Below are positions 1-11,310 of a stretch of DNA of 64,000 nt, piece after piece; position 1 is the first letter of the stretch, and every line of letters starts with the position of its first letter. The DNA lies in the NCBI GenBank assembly GCA_949317995.1, contig OX439050.1, positions 54,127,777 to 54,191,776 of the forward strand. The letters are read 5' to 3'. Origin of the DNA: Acholoe squamosa (lineage: Eukaryota; Annelida; Polychaeta; Phyllodocida; Polynoidae). Below the pieces are notes generated by a model. It saw nothing but the letters and a program-made list of their open reading frames with translations, did not search any database and had not been told where the DNA came from. Position numbers and translations under genes: made by a program.

Positions 1-1090
1 TGGTTTCTCACCATCTTCCGCTTTCTTTTCCACAATTACTAGTGGGCTACGCCACAAACTGTCAGACACTTCTATTATATTCAGATCCAAAAGTTCCTGA
101 ACCTGAGCATCTATGATTTCCATTTTCTTTGGGGAATGTCTAAATGGTCTACAGGGAGGGGGGCCTTGTGATTCATCAACCCTTATCTTCATAGGGGCCA
201 GGTCACACCTACCTATTTCCTTCATAGAGAAGGCAAATGCTTTTCTGTTCCTTTTCAACATTTGGAGAAGAGACCTCTTCTGTCCCTCATCCAAGCATGA
301 TCCTGTCAGATCCAGAGCCCTAAATCCTTCTTCCTCCCCTTGTGCTTCCACACTTTCTATGTTTGCATCCTGTATATTGTTAGTTAGAAATGTCTCCATC
401 GTATTTAGCACAGGCCTAGGTGTACCAGTCACTCCAACCAAACATTCCACTGTCTCTTTGCCAATGTCTGGCATATAGTAGCCCTTCTCAGCATACCCCA
501 ATATGACATCTTTTGAAATCTGTACACTGTTATCTGTGGGGTTCATCACCTTTATCCATGGTACTCCGTTCCCATCATATGTACAGCACTCCACAAGTAC
601 TGGAGCTGTCAGAGCTGGTTCAAAAACCATTTCTGACCTTTCAGTCCCCGAACTTAAACCTACTGGAATAATCTGCTCCGACATAGGTGGCACTACATAG
701 GATCTCAAGGATGTCACTGCAATCCCCTGAAAAATTTTATCACCTTTTTACCAAAATCCATATCTGAACGGGTAGCAATTAACAAATCTCTCCCTATAAT
801 TATATCATACAAAAGTTTCCTCACCACCTGAAAGTCAAAACTACTGGAACTTCTACTATATGAAATGCAAGTCTAACTGAACTCACAATCTCTGTCCTTG
901 AGGAGTCTCCTAGTGCCAAGGATTGAAGCCCTGTTTCAAATCTCTCAACAATACATTCTGCTGGTAACTGACCTAATAGACTTTCACTTATAAAAATATG
1001 AGATGCACCACTATCTAGCACCCCCATCTGCCATGATTTCCCTATTTTCAGCTTTATCTGTACTGGCTTGTCTTTATCTGGAATTTCCCC
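1..1090 (-). pseudogene. pol: Gypsy-like pol, 5' part: aspartic protease, linker, start of reverse transcriptase (truncated by window)
   Basis: Reading leftwards, a retropepsin active site (LDSGASHIFIS) lies at about 1025-990. A linker follows that ends in the typical pre-RT segment (CRPFRHSPKKMEIIDAQVQE) and the first RT strand (WRSPLVIVEKK) near position 30. The arrangement protease-linker-RT directly after gag is that of Ty3/Gypsy-type elements. The RT catalytic core lies beyond the left edge, so activity cannot be judged. Protease and linker are in different reading stretches, so at least one frame disruption or frameshift is present. Confidence is high for class, moderate for boundaries. 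Confidence 0.85.
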
Positions 1091-1125
1091 TACTTCCTTT
1101 GACCGCGCCTCACACGAAATAAGCT

Positions 1126-2640
1126 CTACTTCCGTGAGAGGTCATTCTGGCCGTTTCCCTGATCTTTTCTAAAACGGCCCTGGCCATATTGGTTTCCATT
1201 TGCCTTTGGCGCTTCTTTCTGCAGCTTGGTTTTTAGCCAGTAACAGGCCTCTGTAGAGTGGGTGTTTGACTCGTGGATAACACAGTAGGGTGTGCCGTCT
1301 TCCATCTGGTTTCTCTGTTGATGGTTCCACTGACGGCTACCGCCCCCTCCATGTGTTGCTCCACGGCCCCCCTTCTTGGAGCATTGAATCCACCCCTTCC
1401 AGGGTGTGACTGCCTTGTTTACCATGGCTTCGCAGTGGCACCCTCAGATGCATTTGCACCACCATTTGCAGATGTTGTTGACATCACAGCCAGCAATGCC
1501 CCCGCCAGTTGGTTTACATCCAACGGCTGTCCTATACCATTGGCTAATGAGGAAGCCCCCATCATTTCAGGTGCCTGCATAACTGCCATTGTCTCTCCAC
1601 AGCTTCCACTCTACATGCCACATTAACTGCCTGTTCAAAATCAGCTGGGTTCTGTATAGCTACTTGCTTTCCGATGTTGGTCTCCAAGCCATCAATAAAT
1701 GCAGCCAGTAGCACTTCCTTTGTAATGCCAGTACGGGCCCGGTGTTGTCTCAATAATCCTGCATATTCCAATACAGTCTGTCCTCTTCCTTGTTTCACTG
1801 AGAACATGTCTTTATGCTTCTGCCATGTCGGCCTTTTATCACTGAATATATGGCATACTTTCGCCTTTAAATGGTCATATGTGTCTTTATCTGTTGCATT
1901 AAGCAGCTTAGCCCATGATGCTGCCCTGTCCTCCAGGCCATGTAGGCCATGGCCAGCTTCTGTGCTTCCGACCATGTATATATTTGGCTAAGTGAATCAA
2001 TCTGATCAAAGTATGTATCCACGAATTCATCTGGTTTACCACCAAACTTTGGTAACCGAAGGTTCGGCCAGCGTCCTTGATTCTCGTTCTCCGGCATTAT
2101 GGGGTTGTTGTGTGCAGGGGTGTCGGCCGTTGGTAAGTTTAGCTCCTGGTATATAGGACTACTTGGGGTACCTTCCAAGGCCTCAGGAGAAGAATACTTA
2201 TCAAGTCTCTGTAGATCACTAGTGTACTGCTGGAGTACACCTGTTGACACCCTGAGCAGCTGTGCAGAGATCGCACCCCCTTGGTTTGTGGGGCTCTCTT
2301 CAAATGAGAGTTGTCGAACAGCTCCAGAGCCAGGTATATGAACGGCTGCCTCTCCCGAGGTTGATTGTACCGCTCTTTTATCCTGGTGTCGGACTAACTT
2401 CTGAGAAACAAGTGTTCTGTCTGAGTACATTTGTCCAATGTTGTCACTAGGCTTACACAAGACCTCCTTCCTAGGAGTTTGTTGTGGTTCTGTGATCACT
2501 GGAGGGGTGGCTGTGCCAAGTGAACACAGCGGTAGGCTATCGATCCGTTCGTTACTCGACTGGGTTGCCGACTGATTGTCCAAGTCCCTCACTGGCAGCA
2601 CATGTTGTACGTTCTGTGGCCAGCCCAATAGTCTCTCAGC
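1126..2640 (-). pseudogene. gag: Gypsy-like gag with terminal Cys/His knuckle, frame-shifted
   Basis: Upstream of the protease, two overlapping reading frames (2628-1867 and 1975-1562) join into a retrotransposon gag: a Pro/Ser/Thr-rich N-terminus, then a capsid-type helical region (FGGKPDEFVDTYFDQI, then LEDRAASWAKLLNATD, then FIDGLETNIGKQVA). A third stretch (1425-1126) has a C-x2-H-x4-H-x4-C type knuckle (YCVIHESNTHSTEACYW). The break near 1940 looks like a single frameshift in an otherwise readable gag. The first codon in the open frame is not ATG and the true start is unclear. It is followed directly by the protease and RT on the same strand. Confidence 0.8.
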
Positions 2641-3190
2641 CTCTAGTCTTCACCAGCACTGTGTCCATGAATGAATTTCCCCCTGCTTAATCAGGCAGGG
2701 ATGTTAGGCTTTATAGGCTGTGGCTACATCCTGTTATGGGATCAAGTCTATGGCTCTGCCTCCCGGAGGTATTGATTACATCCTGCTTAAAGTGCATCCT
2801 GCTAAGGGCATGACTCAATGTCCTGTTATCATCAGCATCCTGATATGAGGAGTTCCTGTTTCAATGTCCTACAGGTAATGAGTCAGCCCTCACATTACAT
2901 CCTATTGGGAGTTAATCCCCTTCTTGTATCCTGTTGTGACTAAATTGTCTCACATCCTAGTACAGTCACCAGATCTAACTTTAGCATTCTCCTACCTCTA
3001 ATATAGTTTTATGCTACATGACATGAATACCTTATTGCCAGCCACATACTTAAGTTGTCGTAACTGACTAACGATCGACAACAAGATCAGAAATGACCAG
3101 AACAGATCGTGAAATTAATAGGAGAGTCCAGAACAGATCGTGAAATAAAGAGTAAATAACTAGAACAAAGTGAGGTCAGAAATATCCAAG
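2640..3190 (-). other. Putative 5' LTR / leader of the left-edge Gypsy-like element
   Basis: This stretch precedes gag on the minus strand. A primer-binding-site-like TGGTGAAGACTAGAGG lies at about 2653-2638 just before gag. The interior contains a scattered repeated motif of the type CATCCTG (at least seven occurrences between 2725 and 2960). The partner 3' LTR is outside the window, so the LTR ends cannot be verified. Confidence 0.35.
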
Positions 3191-5530
3191 GTAGGTCTTA
3201 GAACTAACATACTATGTCAGTAATAGCTACAACGGAGGTCGCCATAGGAACCAATGCTAAAGATGGAAAAGGAAGTACCTCTGGAGTAACTGCCTTTTTT
3301 TTCTCGTTGTTGACATTAAAGATAACCCACAACCACTTTTTCATAACGATTAACAGGTATGAGTGAGGTATAGGACCGGTAGTTAGGATTGCTGCGGATG
3401 AAAAGCGTTCTGAGCACAAAACAGGTAGGCCCTGTCGGTGGAGGGCATATTTTGTATGTTGGAGATACACATATGCATGTGCGGCTGGCAAGAGTCAGTG
3501 CGCAGCAAAAAGTGCCGAACGAGAGTCCAGTTTTATTTTGTTTTGTTTTACCCAAATGCCCCTAGCAGGGTAATTCTGTTTTTGTTTTCAGGTATTGGGG
3601 TTACTTTTGAGTTCATCCTCCCCAACCCCCATCCTACTGAGGCTTCCATTTTCAAAACGCCATTTACACCTCTCATGTCTGAGCACCCTGCCCGAGCAAA
3701 TTAATCCCATTACTTTCCTTTTGAGTCCTCTTGAAATTTGGCAGTCAAAATAGGACTGGTTGCTTCCTGGGTTGCTTGCCTAATTAGTAAAGTGGGCAAG
3801 TGCGGTAGCTATAGCTTCAGTTATTCGTTCATGTATCCTAAAGATGCATCAATGAGTATGATGCACTCCAACATCAGCGGCCCTTAAGATTTTGTCAGTG
3901 TATGTGGGCAATTACTTTATACCTCTCTCACAAGAGGGTGTCAGTGTGCTTTGTGCATAGCCGTTGTAACCATTTCTTCTTAGGCAAACCAGGTGACAGT
4001 ACATCTAAAGTGTTGATTTCCCAGGAGTAAATCGGTCGGATTAGTGCTAATCCGACCAATTTTTTCCATACTTTTGATATATTATAAATCGTCGGATTAT
4101 GGTTATTCAGATCAATTTAATGCTTGTGGAACCAGCCCTTAAGGCGGTTGACCAGATCTTACTAGACTTGTGCCCTTGGCTTTACTAAGGCACCCTCCAT
4201 AAGTGTCTGTTTTTAGCAGATCTATTAGAAAAGTATTTCTAGGTCCATACTCAAGTTACACAATTGCTTTGCTGAGTGTCCCCGAATTTCAAATTTTGTG
4301 AACAGGAGAGTAATGTTAATTGGACAATTTATTACAGAATAGTGTTTTCCCATGTCTAATCATCACAAAGGTGAATTTACTAGTCATTGTATCGAGAACA
4401 AAGCACGCTGCATCTTATCACTAATATAAACATGATACCTCTCTCAGTCGTGACACATTATACTAGACAATCTTATAAAATACTATTCTAAAAAAACATT
4501 ACAAATGTTTACAATACAAGGTGTAGTAAAACAACAGTAAAAATATGATGCAAAGTTTGATTTGGGGTGCACAATTGATGCTCTGAAATGTTGATATGTC
4601 AGGCATAACTTATGTAATTCTTTCAAAATGATTTATAGAAGCCTATAGAGGCGTCTTAATGCATTTGGAAAGTCATTGTTACTTAGTGAAGTGATGGTAT
4701 CAGACAGCAAGCAATTTCAGGAAATGGTTCTGAGAAGTCAACTGACTCTTTTCATTTACTGGCGGTGTAATAGTACTCATAAAATAAAACTGGCCATGTT
4801 TCTTGTTCAATTTGAATTAGTTATTTTATTGTCATGATTCATTAAGGTTGTTTGCAAGCTCTGACATCGATATATAGCTCAACTTCATCACACTCTAGCA
4901 TTGAAAAGGCATATTCATTGTCTTCTCTCTCTGACTGTATGTGAAAAGGTCCCACCACTTATGTGTGTTTTCCCCTTTCCTTTATGTATTTAGTGGGTGA
5001 CCTAGGATTTTGAAAAGAAGGGGGCGCACCCCTAGCTAAGCCCTTATTTTCGGCTAAATTTCAGATTAAATGAGTTGAATAAACTCTAAACTACAGGGAA
5101 AAGGTCAAAATCCGTCACAGGAATTCTTTCCTTTCTAATAAGATAGGAAACATGGGATTTGGGTTCTCCTGATATGAATAGTTCTGAATTTTAGTTAGCT
5201 CTTATTATTTTAACAGTGCTGCACGAGTCTCTACTTCAGTTGATGTTGACTTTGGTCCACATTTATGGCGGAAGTGTTGTGTTCTTTCTCTTATCCATTT
5301 GTTTGCAACTGCAAAATGAAAATCAGAAGTATCAGAATTTTAAAGCATGCTTATCATATTCTTGCATTCTTGCAATTAATTCAAACTCACATTCACTGGA
5401 TAGCTTAAGGGTTATGAGAATTGTCTCAGTTCAATCAAACTTGATACGGCTTAGATATATATTAGCACTGTTTAAAATGGAATGTTGTGGATGAAATCCC
5501 TATAACAATTTCAATAAATTATGTACAAAC
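3191..5530. other. Non-coding flank; no gene recognised
   Basis: No coding similarity was found on either strand. Two copies of a 17-base motif containing AGAACAGATCGTGAAAT lie just before it (about 3098 and 3130). The final short exon of the prolyl hydroxylase gene should lie here on the minus strand but I could not identify it reliably. Confidence 0.4.
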
Positions 5531-5627
5531 TCCATTTTTCACCAACTAGAACAGGGCAGCCGGCATGTCTCACTCTTCTATCCATTGTGCCATTACGATA
5601 AAAGTTGTACCAGAACGCTGCAGCATT
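5531..5627 (-). CDS. P4HA-like exon 13 (catalytic C-terminal exon)
   Basis: Acceptor TTTCAG, then an open frame including FWYNFYRNG and RHAGCPVLVGEKW, then a donor-like GTTTGT; the exon is 97 bp and leaves phase 1. RHAxCPVLVGxKW is the signature of the collagen prolyl 4-hydroxylase alpha subunit. Its His is the third iron ligand and its Lys binds 2-oxoglutarate. The canonical continuation (a second KW and an HERGQEF-like end) would be in one more exon to the left, not found with confidence. It is separated from exon 12 by an intron of about 24.2 kb that contains the Polinton. Confidence 0.85.
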
Positions 5628-6394
5628 CTGAAACACATGGTATCTTGAAATACATGGCATACTTCTGTTAAATATTTCAATATTCACACTGAACACAATA
5701 GCTTGGGGCTTTTTTAAATCCATGCTGCACCTTCTACACTGTAGAAAAAAATGTTGTCAACAAAATAATGATGGGATCCTCATCCTAAAATTGCCAGAGA
5801 TTTTCACAGAGACTCCTTGTACATTTGTGTACTACTGTACTGGGGCTTCTTGTAAAAAAATTAAACTGCTTCCCTGCCATACAACTATGGTGGTTCACTA
5901 TTCAATTTTACGAGGATTCCTGGCTGATTCAACAGTTATTTTTTTACTCTGTGGTCTCTATTTTTAGCAGAGGACGCTAAGTAGTATTTGTAGTACAGAA
6001 TGTTCCCAAAGGGATAAACAAAATATGCACACACAAGTCTCATAGTGTATGTACAAGTGGGATTCTAAATATCAACATTATAGGTAATGTTTCATTGCCA
6101 TTAGTTTGTAGCTGGGAACATACACACCACCTAGTTTCCAAATGTGGCATTCCCACCAAATGTACATGTGTTTATTACGAGTCACCTACATTCATTCTAC
6201 TTCTATCTTTTGGTGTGAAAGTACCATCCCACCCTCCCAATCAGAGTGTTAGTTTTAAGGTGTGTATTTTGTAAATTGAATGTCTCAAAAATAATGTTAT
6301 AGCTTTATTTTCAATTTGTTGTCTTGTGTTATTTATCTGCGCTAATTATATTATAACTCGTAGACTGAATGTGGGCAATGTTACACTGTATAAA
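5628..6394. other. Intron sequence left of the Polinton; nothing recognised
   Basis: AT-rich sequence without coding similarity on either strand. It ends in TATAAA (6389-6394), which resembles the TATAAT immediately right of the Polinton and is the probable target duplication. Confidence 0.5.
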
Positions 6395-6808
6395 AGTAGT
6401 ATATACATGCAAACTGAGCGCAATGCTTCAGCTACTAACTAGGTCATGACCTACTGGTAGACTGGAAGTTACCTAGTTTCAGCCAATCAGAGGGCAGGAT
6501 TTGACAGGAAGTGACATCATAAGGTCATGACCTAGTTTTTTCAGCCAATCAGAGAGCTGGATTCCATTTGACCTAGTGACCTGACCTAGTTGCATAAATT
6601 AAGAGAATTGCACAATACCTAGGGTTGACCTACTTGCAAACCGGAAGTGACCTACTAACCTACTTGAAAAACGGATGTGACATCATGAAAACGTATGACC
6701 TATGTATGAAGGTGTATTGCGCAATGATTGTAAGAAATTACTCAATATCCATGACTCATGTTCTGATGAAATAATTCTATGGATTTACGCAATATATTAT
6801 TCATACAT
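6395..6808 (+). repeat. Polinton left terminal inverted repeat
   Basis: About 410 bp that pair as reverse complement with 29352-29744 over nearly their whole length, with small indels. The outer end is AGTAGTATATAC. Shared landmarks include CTACTAACTAGGTCATGACC near the outer end and CTATGGATTTACGCAATA at the inner end. Confidence 0.93.
6440..6730. promoter_or_regulatory. Dense cluster of AGGTCA/TGACCT half-sites, CCAAT and C/EBP-like palindrome in the Polinton TIR
   Basis: About ten AGGTCA-type nuclear-receptor half-sites lie within 280 bp, including two zero-spaced inverted pairs (AGGTCATGACCT) and a triple run near 6568-6590. There are also two CCAATCAGA boxes, GGAAGTGACC segments and an ATTGCGCAAT palindrome near 6717. 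All are mirrored in the right TIR. The motifs are seen directly; a promoter role is inference. Confidence 0.5.
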
Positions 6809-6856
6809 TAAAATAAAACACAACTCATTCAATTCACATAACAGATTATATTTTTA

Positions 6857-7335
6857 TTAGACACAATATTTACAGATGAAGACAGATTTTCCATTTCCGG
6901 GGCGTGCACATATACAACAGAAACACTTGTTGTGTGTGAATTTACTTGCTTGATACCAGCTTTGACCAGTAAGACTAGTTTTCCATGTGTTGTGGAAACA
7001 ATAACTGTTAAGTTTGGCTATGTTAGATATAGCATGCTCGAACAAAGCCTGGGCCAGGAAGTAAGTTTGGCTGTTTTTGGGTCCAGGTAAAAGACCAGAT
7101 AAAAATCCATCCTTAAAGTTTACCTCCAAAGAGAAATGATTTTTCACTCCAGGTATACTTAAGGCGTGAAGTTCCAGTGAGACCTGCAGACATGTGAAAC
7201 AAATAGTTTTAGCAATAGCAGATACTTCCAGTTTACAGTTACACTGACAAAACACTCCTACTATGGGATTACATTCTAACTCTTGGAGAGTAACAGCAAA
7301 CTTTCTTACACTTCCTAAAGTGTACCTTGTGTAGT
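6857..7335 (-). CDS. Unknown Cys-rich Polinton protein, N-terminus cut by the LINE
   Basis: The open frame ends just inside the left TIR. Visible features are an FCQCNC...CFTC cluster in the middle and a C-terminal CFCCICARPG...CKYC pattern compatible with a zinc ribbon; there is no recognisable enzyme motif. The open frame continues to 7429, but that part reads through the LINE 3' end (AATAAACG plus AAACTC-type tandem tail), so the Polinton-derived portion starts at about 7335. It lies downstream of the polymerase on the same strand and may be a late part of the polymerase-side transcription unit. I do not recognise the family. Confidence 0.5.
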
Positions 7336-7521
7336 GTCTTGAGTTGAGTTTGAGTTTGAAAACGTTTATTGGCCAACAATATCTTAACATATTGAAGCTT
7401 TTACAATTATCAGCCATAGGAAGATACAATCGGTTGATATTAAACAGGTGGTTTCCATGAAACAGTCACATATCACATAATATTCACATATACTATAATT
7501 CAGGACAATCACTATTCAGAG

Positions 7522-8297
7522 TCACATTTCCCATAAGTACTTTTTAAACTTTTGCAGATTTTCTGCAGACTGAACATGCACCGGTAGATCATCCCAAATG
7601 ATGTTACCTCTATACAATGGACTCGATCTATATAATTCTATTCTAGGTCGATTTACTCTGATTTTTATTCTATCATTGCCCCTAAGAGGTCTTACTGGGG
7701 TTATTATATTCTCTGGTTTTTGTATATATTTATACATCATGCATGCAAGTACTACTTTCCTTCTAGATACCAGACTTTTCGCATTGCAAGATAATAATAG
7801 GTCAACAACATGTATGTCCTGAGGTAGTAGAATCTTTTTACAGGCTCTCAGACAATGATTTTGTATGACATCTAAATGGTCTACTAAGGTAACAGGTCCA
7901 CTCTCCAAAATATAACTACAGTATTCTAACAAAGGAATAATCATCATCTTATAGATTTTAAGGCTAGTATCTGTATCCAGGTATTTAACAATATCTCTCA
8001 GTTGTTTCAATTTGGCAATACCCATTGAATCCATCTTTTTACAATGTTGTTTAAAGTTTAAATCAAAATCAATTACAACACCCAAGTAATTGAAATGTTC
8101 GACACATGCCAATTTTGTATTGTTCATGATAATATCGTATTTAGTAATACGTTTCATGATAGAATGGCACCAAAGGACCTTGGTTTTCTTGACATTCATA
8201 GTAAGAATATTTTGTCTACACCACTTTTCAATATTATCCACATCACTCTGCATTAATTTACACATAATCTCAGTATTCCTACCACACAGTACCTGGG
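7522..8297 (-). pseudogene. LINE reverse transcriptase, C-terminal part
   Basis: A readable frame with LINE RT palm/thumb and connection features (MNVKKTKVLWC, FNYLGVVIDFDLNFKQH, IIPLLEYCSYI), ending in a conserved WDDLPVHVQ-type tail (stop at 7522). Upstream, where the FADD catalytic motif is expected, the frame reads ...LAAQVLCGRNTEI, so the double aspartate is not present. It is separated from the rest of the RT by about 1.3 kb of unrelated sequence. It is non-functional as it stands. Confidence 0.88.
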
Positions 8298-9600
8298 CAG
8301 CCAGGTTCAGTGTGCAATTGATATACTCCTATACACCAAGCATGCGATATCAAGTTAACTTTTTTAACTCGACAATAGTACATGCAGTTTCTGTAGGCGT
8401 CCCAGAAAGCTGAAAAGAATTATTTGTACATTTTAACACTAGTTATACAGTGGTCAACAGTGTCTGGTTCAGCTCCTCTAAAATAACCAATGTTTTCTGC
8501 AGGTATTATTTCCCAAAGGAAATTCTCTGAACATCCACATGCTATAGAACTTATATCATTGTCAGGTGTTATAGAAGAAGCATGACTATATGAAGCAACA
8601 CTTTGTAAAACTGGACGCATGTAATAGTGGAGTTTCTGTGGTTTGCTCCACAAGCATAGGTTCTAAACTTTCCATGTTAAATCATAGCTTAAATCTAACC
8701 AGATACTGAAAATCTGGTGAACGTGACGCAATGTGTAAAGAAATCTGGTACCACTTTCTTCAATTCCAAGTTAATTTCTTTAGCATCAGATTTTTATTTT
8801 TTGTGGTGAACATGTATAGCGTTCACTTTTGTGAAAAGTTTTTTGGATTTTTTTTTGGGTGATACAGTTCACTTCTTTTATTTTTGTCAGTTTTATTTCA
8901 TGATACAGTACACATTTTTACCTTTTTGTTCATTTGAACAAATGTTCAGTTTAACACTGTTTTCTATGGGAAAAAATGTTCATTTGAACAAATGTTCATT
9001 TGAACAAATGTTCAGTTTAACACTGTTTTCTATGGGAAAAAATGTTCATTTGAACAAATGTTCATTTGAACAATTGCTCAAAAAAACATTTTCCAGTTTA
9101 ACACTGTTTTCTATGGGGAGAATGTTCATTTGACCAAATGTTCATTTGAACGATTGTTCAAAAAAACATTTTCCAGTTTAACACTGTTTTCTATGGGGAG
9201 AATGTTCATTTGACCAAAAGTTCATTTGAACGATTGTTCAAAAAAACATTTTCCAGTTTAACACTGTTTTCTATGGGGAAAAATTTTCATTTGAACAAAT
9301 GTTCATTTGAACAATTGTTTAAAAAAACATTTTTCAGTTTAACACTGTTTTCTATGGAGAAAAATGTTCATTTGAACAATTTGTTTAAAATTGTTAAAAA
9401 AAACAACTTTTTCATTCAACAAAATGTACAACTGGAAGTGAAACTAGAAAAAGAAACCATTTTTTTTTATATAGAAAGGGGTAGGGTGCTTACACCGTCT
9501 TCACACACTTGTCTCTTTATGTACTGATAGATTAGACCTTGTTTTTTTTTTAGAGTAAGTGGTAACGCTGTGGTGAACTACTTTAAATCCTTTGTTGACT
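8298..9600. other. Unidentified 1.3-kb insert splitting the LINE RT
   Basis: The two RT pieces on either side belong to one polymerase domain but the stretch between them shows no RT similarity. It contains a short minus-strand open frame (8653-8420) of unknown nature and the minisatellite at 8935-9400. Exact insertion ends and target duplication were not resolved. Confidence 0.5.
8935..9400 (+). repeat. Minisatellite, about six copies of a 65-83-bp unit
   Basis: The core GTTTAACACTGTTTTCTATG recurs near 8949, 9014, 9097, 9177, 9257 and 9337. The spacing is first about 65 and then about 80 bp. Copies are joined by variable numbers of the short palindromic motif GTTCATTTGAACAAAT. The resulting plus-strand open frame is a repeat artefact. 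Confidence 0.9.
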
Positions 9601-10225
9601 ACCGTGACAACATTTTCACTGTCCAGTACTTCTTTGTAAGATCGTTTATATAAATGATAAAAAGTAAAGGCCCTAACGTGGAACCTTGGGGTACCCCATG
9701 AGAGATTTTATGTGGTTCAGATGTGGTGTTGTTGGCTCTAGTACATTGGGTTCTGTTTGTAAGGTAGGATTCTAATAGTATTTTTGCATTTTGGCTGAGA
9801 CCAATTTTTTCTAGGTTTTTTAACATGATTTTATGGTCTAGAGTGTCAAATGCTTTCCGAAAATCAATGAATATACAGGATGTCACAGAGTTTTTATTTA
9901 TTGCTTTGTAAATGTGGTCAGTGAATTTTGCAAGGCTGTGGACAGTGGAACGCTCTTCTCTGAAACCATTTTGATCCTCTGTTAATATATTATTATCTTT
10001 TAGATGTGTAGACAATTGTGTATGCAATATTTTTTCAGTAAGCTTTGAGGGGAGTGGAAGGATAGAGATAGGTCTATAATTGTTGACTTGAGTCTTATCA
10101 CCATCTTTAGGGATAGGAGTTACTATACTATTTTTTCATAAATCAGGGAAGCTTGACTTTTTGATAATGTTGTCGATGATGTGCTTAAAGTGAAGTGGAA
10201 GCGTAGTTTGTGCATCTTTTAACAC
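9599..10225 (-). pseudogene. LINE reverse transcriptase, central catalytic part
   Basis: RT blocks are clear: NNYRPISILP, the ILTEDQNGFREERST region, motif A FIDFRKAFDTLDH, and block B GVPQGSTLGPLLFIIYINDL, after which the frame runs into foreign sequence at 9620. One in-frame stop precedes the NYRPIS block (TGA near 10143). The FADD motif C that should follow is missing because of the insertion at 8298-9600. Confidence 0.92.
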
Positions 10226-10827
10226 ATTTTTCTTATAGTATAGGAAAATTACAACAATTAATTTTCCATCCTGTCATATAACTGGACACTTACATCAGGT
10301 GCCAACCCCGACCACTCTCAAAATTACCCACTCACTTGATGGCTAATTAACAAAAAATGCACAGCCCATATTTTAATATCACATAATTATTCTATCCAGA
10401 GTCCAACACAGTTTGCACAAAGAATAAAATAATTATTGATTTTTATTATCCCCAAAATCACAGCATTTTGACAGTAATACAAATCAATCCCTATCCCCAA
10501 TGGACAAGGTACCGCCAAAATTATTTTCAACATTTTAGGCCGAGCCTGAGTGAAGATATAATTTTTATTTCAAAGCAGTCTGAGGATCCCCTAAGGTGAA
10601 ACCGCCCGGTTCCTCTAATTAATCCCCAGGGACATGGAACCAATCAGGAGGCCCGGTACATGCTGCCATAGCAACCAACCCTCCAACAGAAACGTCATAG
10701 CAACCTACCTTGCTGTGATTGGTCAACACTGGTCACATGACAGGCACTATAAAAGGGCACTTTTTCAAAAAGAGTGCCATTCCAGCGGTAACTGCGAAAC
10801 TATTCACATCTACCCCGTAATAGCTTG
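10226..10827. mobile_element. 602-bp insertion with perfect 10-bp target duplication, promoter-like right end
   Basis: CTTTTAACAC occurs at 10216-10225 and again at 10828-10837; deleting one copy plus the insert restores a continuous LINE RT frame. The insert has no obvious inverted ends or coding sequence. Its right half contains CCAATCAGG (about 10640), TGATTGGTCA (about 10718) and CACTATAAAAGGG (about 10746), a CCAAT-CCAAT-TATA promoter layout. The class is unknown: SINE-like, solo-LTR-like or a non-autonomous DNA element. Confidence 0.75.
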
Positions 10828-10837
10828 CTTTTAACAC

Positions 10838-11310
10838 TGTAGTTGATATGTTTGGTATGCCAGAGGGTTTATTTATATTTATATTTTTTATAACCTTGAT
10901 AACTTCTTCATCTGTGGGTAGTCGGAAGTTAAAATGTGGGGGAAGTTCATTCTGTGTATATACCCAGGGTTCAGTCATGTTTTTGCTAGATTTGCCCCTA
11001 TGTTTGAAAAATATTAATTTTATGTATTCTGCCGTTTATTTATGATCCACTTGTACCCCTTCGGAATCAGTAATATTAATGTTTACTACATTGGATTTGG
11101 GGTTAATAACATTGTTAATTTCTTTCCAGTATTGTCGGGGGTTTTCAAGGCTTGCATTGATTTTGTTTTTATGGAATGCATTTTTTGCTGTGCGGTTTAA
11201 TGTTTTTGAGCGCCTCTTAAGAAATTCTGCAATCCTCATATCATCAATATTTTTTGTTTTCCTGGCATGTTTCATGGCAATGTTCTTTTCATTTATAAGA
11301 TCCAATAATT
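10838..11310 (-). pseudogene. LINE reverse transcriptase, N-terminal part
   Basis: Two frames cover the pre-RT and RT N-terminal region. One is a basic segment (KNAFHKNKINASLENPRQYW, typical of the EN-RT linker) ending at 11036. The other is RLPTDEEVIKVIKNININKP with SGIPNISTTVLK (RT block 1) to 10838, where the 602-bp insertion begins. A stop or frameshift separates the two near 11036. Confidence 0.85.

Noticed and set aside
113..700. Plus-strand open frames at the left edge
   Set aside because: Mirror images of the minus-strand pol linker, which reads continuously into the RT.
3800..3840. Possible last P4HA exon (an IHER-like reading after CTTTAG on the minus strand)
   Set aside because: Only four residues match, the required phase gives a stop after a few codons, and the expected second KW and GQEF context is missing.
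8831..9527. Plus-strand open frames across the minisatellite
   Set aside because: They are translations of the tandem repeat with no complexity or gene signals.
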